A stretch of 64,000 bases of DNA from Microplitis mediator (taxonomy: Eukaryota > Arthropoda > Insecta > Hymenoptera > Braconidae). The DNA lies in assembly GCF_029852145.1 (NCBI RefSeq), contig NC_079974.1, positions 15,809,582 through 15,873,581 of the forward strand, read 5' to 3'. Numbering within the stretch: position 1 is the first letter of the stretch; every line of letters begins with the position of its first letter. The translations under genes were made by a program, and so were the position numbers. Shown here in pieces: positions 57,283-64,000 of the stretch. The notes under the pieces are model-generated. The model made no database searches. It was given only the letters and a program-made list of their open reading frames with translations, and had not been told where the DNA came from.

Positions 57283-58372
57283 ATTTATTATTTATATTCA
57301 CATTACTTTTCCTCGTAATAATATATATAAATATATAAATAAACAATTATTAATTATAGTAACAATAATAATAATAATTATTATTAATAATAATAATGAC
57401 GATGGTGATGTGTTAATAATTATTAGAAAAAAAAATAATACGACGACTAATAAAATGAATAACAAGCAGGAAGAAACGGAAAATATAAAACAAGAGGAGA
57501 AGATGTTGATTATTATTATAAAAATAATAATAATAATGAATTATTAATATTATAATTATTATTACAATAATGTAAACACGACAGTCAGTTAGTCAATGGA
57601 TTTCTTCACTGGGATTTTTAACAAAAAGATCCCAATTGTCAATACAATAGACGGCGTGGATCTGTACCATGTGCTAATACAGTAATTTATTACTACCAAT
57701 TAAAAAAAATATTTAATGATAACAAGAATTCAGAAGCTTAATAAAACCCTGTCATGACTGAAGCAGAGGCTGCTAATGATGTTAATTACTTTTTAAGTAG
57801 ACGAAAAAAAAAACTTATAATTTTAAAAATGTATATTTTTTTTGAGTTGTGTTTTTTTTTTTATTTTTTTTATCAACATGACCAGCCCATTGTCGGGCGT
57901 TAACGATAAACCAGGGGTAAATAAGTTTAATGAATTATCAGAGCACCGTCTGTTACGACACGGCCTATGTGAGGATGAACCCAACTGGCCTCTCGGGCCC
58001 AGCCCGATTATAATCAACCTTCTCAAGCTGATTAGTCGGTATACATTAAGTAAAAAATATTAAGAAATCATTAATTTAAAGTAATAAAGAATAATTTATA
58101 ATTTTAAATAATAAATTTAAATAAAAAAAAAAAACAAATACTTGGCATCCCTAAATGTGTGGCCTAGAGAGCAAAAAAAGTGATAATTACTACTGCGTAT
58201 AAATAAATAAATAAATAAATAAAAATATAACAATGTAATCATGTACTCCAATAGAGTTTTATACACGACGTCACGAATGTAATGGATTAGCTAATGTAAT
58301 AGCGAAAGACAGTCGCATTGAATGCTAGTTATTTGTACAATACACTTAGGTGAATGATTATTATTATTTTTA

Positions 58373-58427
<55 letters not shown>

Positions 58428-59000
58428 GTAAAAAATAAAAATAATAAAAAATAACAAAAAAAAGAAGAGTGCAGCTTTAGGGATTAGCTTTTAAGTGTGA
58501 GAAAGATTATATATTATTATTATTATTATTATTATTATTAAATAAATTTAAATTCGATTCTTTTATTGTTTTATTATAATAAAAAAAAAGAATTACGTAA
58601 ACGAATGAGAGCGCGAGTGTAATTGAGATTTTATGTGAGAATGAAAGAAACAAATTAAGATAAGTGTGTGTGTGATATTTTTTTTTTTTTTTTGGATATC
58701 TTTGTATGAATGGCGATGCCCTTAGCAACGCCAAGTGCGAACGTCAGTTTGTTTATGAACAAGGACTTGAAACAAACTTGGGGTTTGCGGCTTAAACAAT
58801 ACATATTTATACATAAAAAAATAAAATTTAAATAAATAAATATAAATATAATACATTGATAAGAAAGTTTAAGTATACATATAAACTATTGAACAAGAAT
58901 GATATAATCATACGCGAAAACCTAGGTACATTTATAATTAATAAACAAAATACACGTGTATCGCATAAAGAATAAAGGTTTAAAAAAAAAATAAATGAAA
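57283..59000 (+). other. Probable mnb 3' UTR
   Basis: AT-rich, with AATAAA at 57338-57343 and at 58971-58976 among several candidates. A GC-richer patch at 57880-58040 (CATTGTCGGGCGTTAACG, CTCTCGGGCCCAGCCCG) may be a conserved UTR element. The 3' end cannot be fixed from sequence. Confidence 0.4.
58359..58426 (+). repeat. (ATT)n microsatellite
   Basis: Long TTA/ATT run with a TTTTTATTTTT interruption near its start; shorter ATT runs occur at 58510-58540 and 60590-60660. Confidence 0.85.
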
Positions 59001-59367
59001 ATTTCTTTTTCAACGCATCGTCATTGATTTTAGCCGTTCGTCATCGCTCCGTTTGTCATTACTTCCGCGATTTGAGTAGTAGAGGTAAAAAAAAGAGAGG
59101 ATTGAAAATAAAATTATTAGTGTATCGTGACTTTGATGTTTTTATTATAATAATTATGTGCAATGAGAAGAAAAAATAAATACTTTTTTGCTTGTGTGTT
59201 GAGTTTATAAATATCACGTTCATTGATAAATGGAGCTTCCATTACTGAAGCTAATCCACGTTTACTCACTCACAATAAATATGCATAAGACTTACATTGT
59301 TACCTGCATCAATGAAAAATCCAATCGGATTTTTTTCTTTAATGTTATGATTAATAAAAAAAAAAAA

Positions 59368-59550
59368 TGACCCTGAAGTTAACAATTTTCGGATTTTTTT
59401 TAATTACAAAAAAAAACATAAAACTAAAAATTTGCACATGTAGAAAATCAAAAACACAAGAGGGCAATTTTTCAAAATATTTTTTTTTCGTAATTTATCG
59501 TTTGGAAAAAAATTCAAAAATTATTTGACGTCAGCTAACTTCAGTATCAT
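59368..59550. repeat. Family B element
   Basis: Begins GACCCTGAAGTTAAC and ends TTGACGTCAGCTAACTTCAG plus TATCATA; the interior matches the family. Confidence 0.65.
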
Positions 59551-61471
59551 AGACAAAATAACACAAGATTGTGAAAAAAAAATTTAATAATTTGAATTAA
59601 ATTAATTACCTTACAAATTAATAGATTAGATTTTAATCCAAGTCCTATTTAATATTTTTATTTTTATAAATTATTTTTTTCCTGCATTTATTACATTAAT
59701 TTACACTTTTTTGATAAAAAATTTTAATGAAATACGAAATCTCATATTTATTATTTTAAAATCTTTAATATCAAATCATATTTTTACAATAGTTGATTTT
59801 AAAAAATCAAACTGAGCTTTTTTTTGTAAAAAATTTAATTTATTGCAAATACATAAAATTTTTTCATTGTAATAAAACTAAATAATTTTTTTTTTTTTTT
59901 TTTTTTGTTAAAATTAAATCATTAATTCAAAAAATATAATTTGAATATTTAAAAATTTATTTTCTAATTAATTTGTAAGCAATATGAAACTTCCATTAAA
60001 TCTAATATATATATACATGTATATATATATATCACGTCCGATACACTATAATGTATTTCTAGCTTAGTACCTGATGCGAATGAGTAATTGTTTAAGAATA
60101 ATTAAACAATAAAAATAAATTTTTAGCAGTTGTGTTGACTATAATTAATAAACGAGAAATAAAATAAATAAATAAGTAAACGAAAGTAAATTCTATTGTA
60201 CGCGTTATTTATTGTTTGTAATTTTTTTCCCTACAGCTATACGTTTAATTACAAAATTAAATAACGAAAAAAAGAAAAAAAAACATGAATAATTAATAAC
60301 GCGTACAATTAAATTCTAATGAAAATGACTATTGAAAATTAATTATTTTCTTTTATTTTTATTTGGAATTTTTATAATTTTTTTGTACAACAATAATGTG
60401 TATATATATGTGTGATTGTGTGTATTTTGTGTGAATAATTAAATACTTCTGCTCGATTTGATTGTCAGTGCGTTAAAAAAAAAAAACTAGTGAAGAATAA
60501 AAATTTTTTAAAAAAAGTTTAAAAAAAAAAACGAATCTACTCAAATCAGTTTTACCGATTTAACGGATGCGATGACTTATTTTTGTTATTATTATCATTA
60601 TTATTATTATTATTATAATTATTATTATTACGATTATTAATTATTATTATTATTATTATCAAAATTAATTCGCTATTTGCAGGGTAGCAATGCTAAATGA
60701 ATTGTTTAAATTATAATTACTTTAATTTAGTTATTAATTAATTAAAGATTGAAAATAAAAATTAATTAATTGAAATAAAAAAAATGTACAAGAATAAATA
60801 AATAAATAAAAATAAACAAGTAAATAAAGTTTCACGTAATGATAAATAAAATAAAATATCTGGTTAAAAAATAATTTATCAATTAAATCAACATAAAAAA
60901 ATCGTTATTACGTTACAGTGAAGATGTTATTAACAAAATAATTTGTATATTTTTATACAAATCTATAGGTCCTGCTGATATTTTGATCTGCCGATGCAAA
61001 TAATTATTTAAAATATATTTAATTAATTAATTAATTAATTAATTAATATTTTCTGGTGATTATCGATGATATCCATTAGGAATTATTGTAACCCGTCATG
61101 CATGCATTTACCTCACGTCAACACTCGTAGCTTCAGTTAATTACGGATGTGGATTTGATTTCGAATGAGTTTATGTTTCGACACAATCAATATAATTATT
61201 AAAAAAAAATAAAATAAAAAACAATTCAAGTAAAATATTTTTGACAGAAATTTAATCATTAATAATAATCATAAATATATACATATATATTGCAATATTT
61301 ATAGTTTACTAAATCTGTCAAATTATCTTTTACCTCAGCATTTAAATACTTCTATAATAATTAAAAATTTATCCGTCGCTTAAATAAATCATGTATACAT
61401 TTCTATAATTAAACAATTAATATATATATGCATATAAAAAAAAATAAAATGAAAACAAACCGAGTACTTAC

Positions 61472-61682
61472 ATGAGTGTGAATGTAGCAGACATAACATC
61501 AGACAAATTTAAAGTTATAAATAAATAGAGTGAATAATTAAAAAAAAATTTTTATAAAAAATGCACTTATTAATTTTAAAATTTTTTAAATGCGCATTTT
61601 TTAAAAATTTAATTTTATTAATTATTTAGTCTATTTATTAATAATTTAAAATTTGTCTGATATCTGCTGCATTCACACTCAT
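61472..61682. repeat. Family A element
   Basis: A 211-bp copy very like the 49.9 kb copy, both sharing the variant word AGACATAACATCAGAC. The flanks GTACTTAC and GTACTTAT are an 8-bp target-site duplication with one mismatch. Confidence 0.8.
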
Positions 61683-64000
61683 GTACTTATTAATAATCGT
61701 CGGATATTACGTCGTTATTATTAATTCTGTACCCAAAAATCTTAATATCGATAAAGAAAAAATAACGAAAATAAATTTTCTTGCGACTAATGTATATGCC
61801 TATAAAAAAAAGAGAGGGAGAGACAGAGAAAAATATAAACTAAATAACACTATAATTATTTTTACATAATATTTGAAAGGCGAATTTGCCTTTTCAAGAG
61901 ATGCAATACTAGTATCGCTGACTGATAAACGCGTAATTTTACAAACAAAAAAAAAATAAACTAGATAGATTTAAATTAATGATAAATATCACACTAATAG
62001 TTTAACTGCCGAAATATTTATAAATAATACTTTTTATTATTTAAATATGAAGACTAAAACTTAAACGATATGATTTTCGGGTATAGAATTACATTTAATG
62101 AGTTATTAGAGTTTAGATTTAATTACTAATTATTTTATGTAACAAGCGATTAAATTAAATAATTATACAACGGCTAATTAAATGATGAATATCGAGGTTA
62201 TTAATAAATAATTGATATTTTTTTGACATTTTATTTAACAATAAGAAAAAAACACATAAATAATATTGAGTATTTATATTTATTAGTTAATAACAGAAAT
62301 GTATACATAAATATAGACTAAGTGCTAGCCAAGAGATGTTCAATTTATTGTTTCAAATTTAAAAGTATTACACATAAAATTTATTTAAAAAATATACCGC
62401 CATAATTTGGTTTTTTTTTAAACTTTTCTGTAAAAACTCAAACGAAATCATAAATTAAATTTTCAATAAAACGCTTCGAGTGCATAAGAAAAAAAAAAAA
62501 ACGTGAATAAATTCAAAAACTAAATGAATGAAATAAAAACTTGTATCAGTCAAGTCTCGATTGTATAATTTTTAAATTCAAGTAAATAATTTTATTCACA
62601 TGGATTTTTTTAGTTGTAAAAAGTCGCCTGCATTTCTATAGATAAAATAAGTGATAAAAATGATTATTTTTTTTTTAAATTAAATGACGAAGTAAATAAA
62701 ACATCACACTACACTTTTGTAAATATGCATCATTCATAGTCTTCGAACCGATGATAGTTTGCTCGTTAATTTTTTCTTTAATAAGTACATTAATTAATAA
62801 AATAAAAGTTAATAACAAAATATCAATGAAGAAAAACTAAGTAAAATAATTTTGACTGTTACGAAAAAAAAAATTAAAGTAATTTTCGGTATTTGGTAAT
62901 TACCTCAAGAACGTGCCGCGGCCAGAAAAATAAAATAAGTTTCTTAACGTCATGTGTAAAAACATTGTGTTCACAAATAAAAAAAAAACTATTACTATAA
63001 TACGACTGATTATGCCCTGATTCAATGTAATTAATATATACGATTATTTCATAATGAGAATATATATAAATAATAATATATATAAATAAAATAAAAATAA
63101 TAAACTGCATACGCGATTTTTCTCTTTGAAGTATCGTTTAAAAATTGATGATTGTTTCAGGGCAAAAAAAAAAAATAAAATTGTAACGAGTACATTGTGC
63201 TGAAATTGATTTAAAAGAAAAAAAAAACTAAACTAAACCAAGACGAGTTTATGAGAAAAGGAAACTGAAAAAAGTTTAATGAAAATGAAAATAATAAAAG
63301 TTTTTAAATAAATAAAACTTCAACGTGTGAAGGAAATAAAAATAAAAATTGTATCTAATAACCTGTATACATTGACATTATAATTATTATTGTGATTATT
63401 ATATACAATACTGGAATTAAGAATTTGAAACGATATTACATAAGATTAATAATAAACAAATGCATCTTTATCTTTGTTGCATGAGTTTATTTGATTTTTT
63501 TTTCTTGTTTTATTTATATTATCACAAATCTGTATAAAAAATTAACTATGCCTTATTTTATATATTTTATTATTTATTCATTTAATAACTATATAAATAT
63601 ATATTTGCTCACCGAAAAATTTTCATTATAATCATAATAGAATTTTTTGCTATTTATTGATTACGATATAGTGAATAATAAAAAAAAAGATTAAAAAATT
63701 TGAATAAAAAAAATATTTGCCGCCTTTTTTTTTTTAATTTAAATTACCCCTGTGCGTAAATAATCCGCAGATTTTTTTTAATATCAAGAGTAATTGATAC
63801 AGTATAAAATGCGCGAAATTTGAAAAAGTAAAATTTCAAAATTTATTCAAAAATTGTTTAAGAGTAAAAAATTCACGAGTTACGCATCCAACGAAAAGAC
63901 TCTAAATAATTGCCAATTGAAAGTGATATTTTGGACATATCTTATATTTGAATGATAGCTTGTAGTAAAAGTTTATAGTTTTCTATTAAGATATTTTTTA

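Larger units (their letters stand above)
59001..64000. other. AT-rich DNA without a recognised gene
   Basis: It may be distal mnb 3' UTR, intergenic DNA or the start of another gene's intron. It contains the family A and B copies annotated separately and simple repeats such as TTAA runs near 61018. No frame resembles a known protein. Confidence 0.5.

Noticed and set aside
57212..57547. 111-codon frame overlapping the mnb stop
   Set aside because: Shadow frame of mnb exon 8 running into ATA/AAT repeats of the 3' UTR.
3338..61682. Recurring ~200-bp repeats considered as a CRISPR-like array
   Set aside because: They are dispersed over 58 kb, have terminal inverted repeats and target duplications, and lie in a eukaryotic genome.

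Overview
This window is eukaryotic nuclear DNA, strongly AT-rich, with spliced protein-coding genes (GT-AG introns), very long introns and many short inverted-repeat elements. The protein sequences point to an arthropod, almost certainly an insect. A hymenopteran such as a parasitoid wasp is my guess from the AT-richness, gene structure and abundance of miniature elements; I cannot confirm the species. I saw no bacterial-type operons, CRISPR arrays, rRNA genes or convincing tRNAs.

Layout. (1) 533-1099, minus strand: a complete, intron-free reading frame for inosine triphosphate pyrophosphatase (ITPA). (2) 3047-7122, plus strand: a six-exon gene for an 891-residue Arg/Ser-rich protein with an RG-rich tail. 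The spliced frame closes exactly, but I do not recognise the family. (3) From about 9.4 kb to beyond 57.3 kb, plus strand: a single large gene, the minibrain/DYRK1A dual-specificity kinase. I reconstruct eight coding exons (21240-57282, 691 residues) that join in frame and cover the N-terminal conserved block, NLS, DYRK homology box, full kinase domain with the YQY activation-loop motif, and the conserved C-terminal tail. Its 5' noncoding exon(s) probably begin in the 9.4-11.6 kb region. Introns of 12.4 and 15.4 kb contain several GC-richer islands that may be regulatory. (4) 57.3-64 kb: probable mnb 3' UTR grading into AT-rich DNA in which I recognise no further gene.

The genes are not an operon. 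ITPA cleans the nucleotide pool, gene 2 looks like a nuclear RNA-related protein, and mnb is a developmental kinase.

The most interesting signals are: (a) two phase-compatible candidate alternative terminal exons plus a read-through end in mnb intron 7, which would replace the C-terminal tail with short alternative tails; (b) a set of dispersed miniature inverted-repeat families. The best-defined family has clear 8-bp target-site duplications (hAT-like). Elements are nested inside one another, so relative insertion ages can be read. One copy carries unrelated internal sequence; (c) a 27-nt microexon and a NAGNAG tandem acceptor in the RS-rich gene. I did not find a clearly new enzymatic or defence system.
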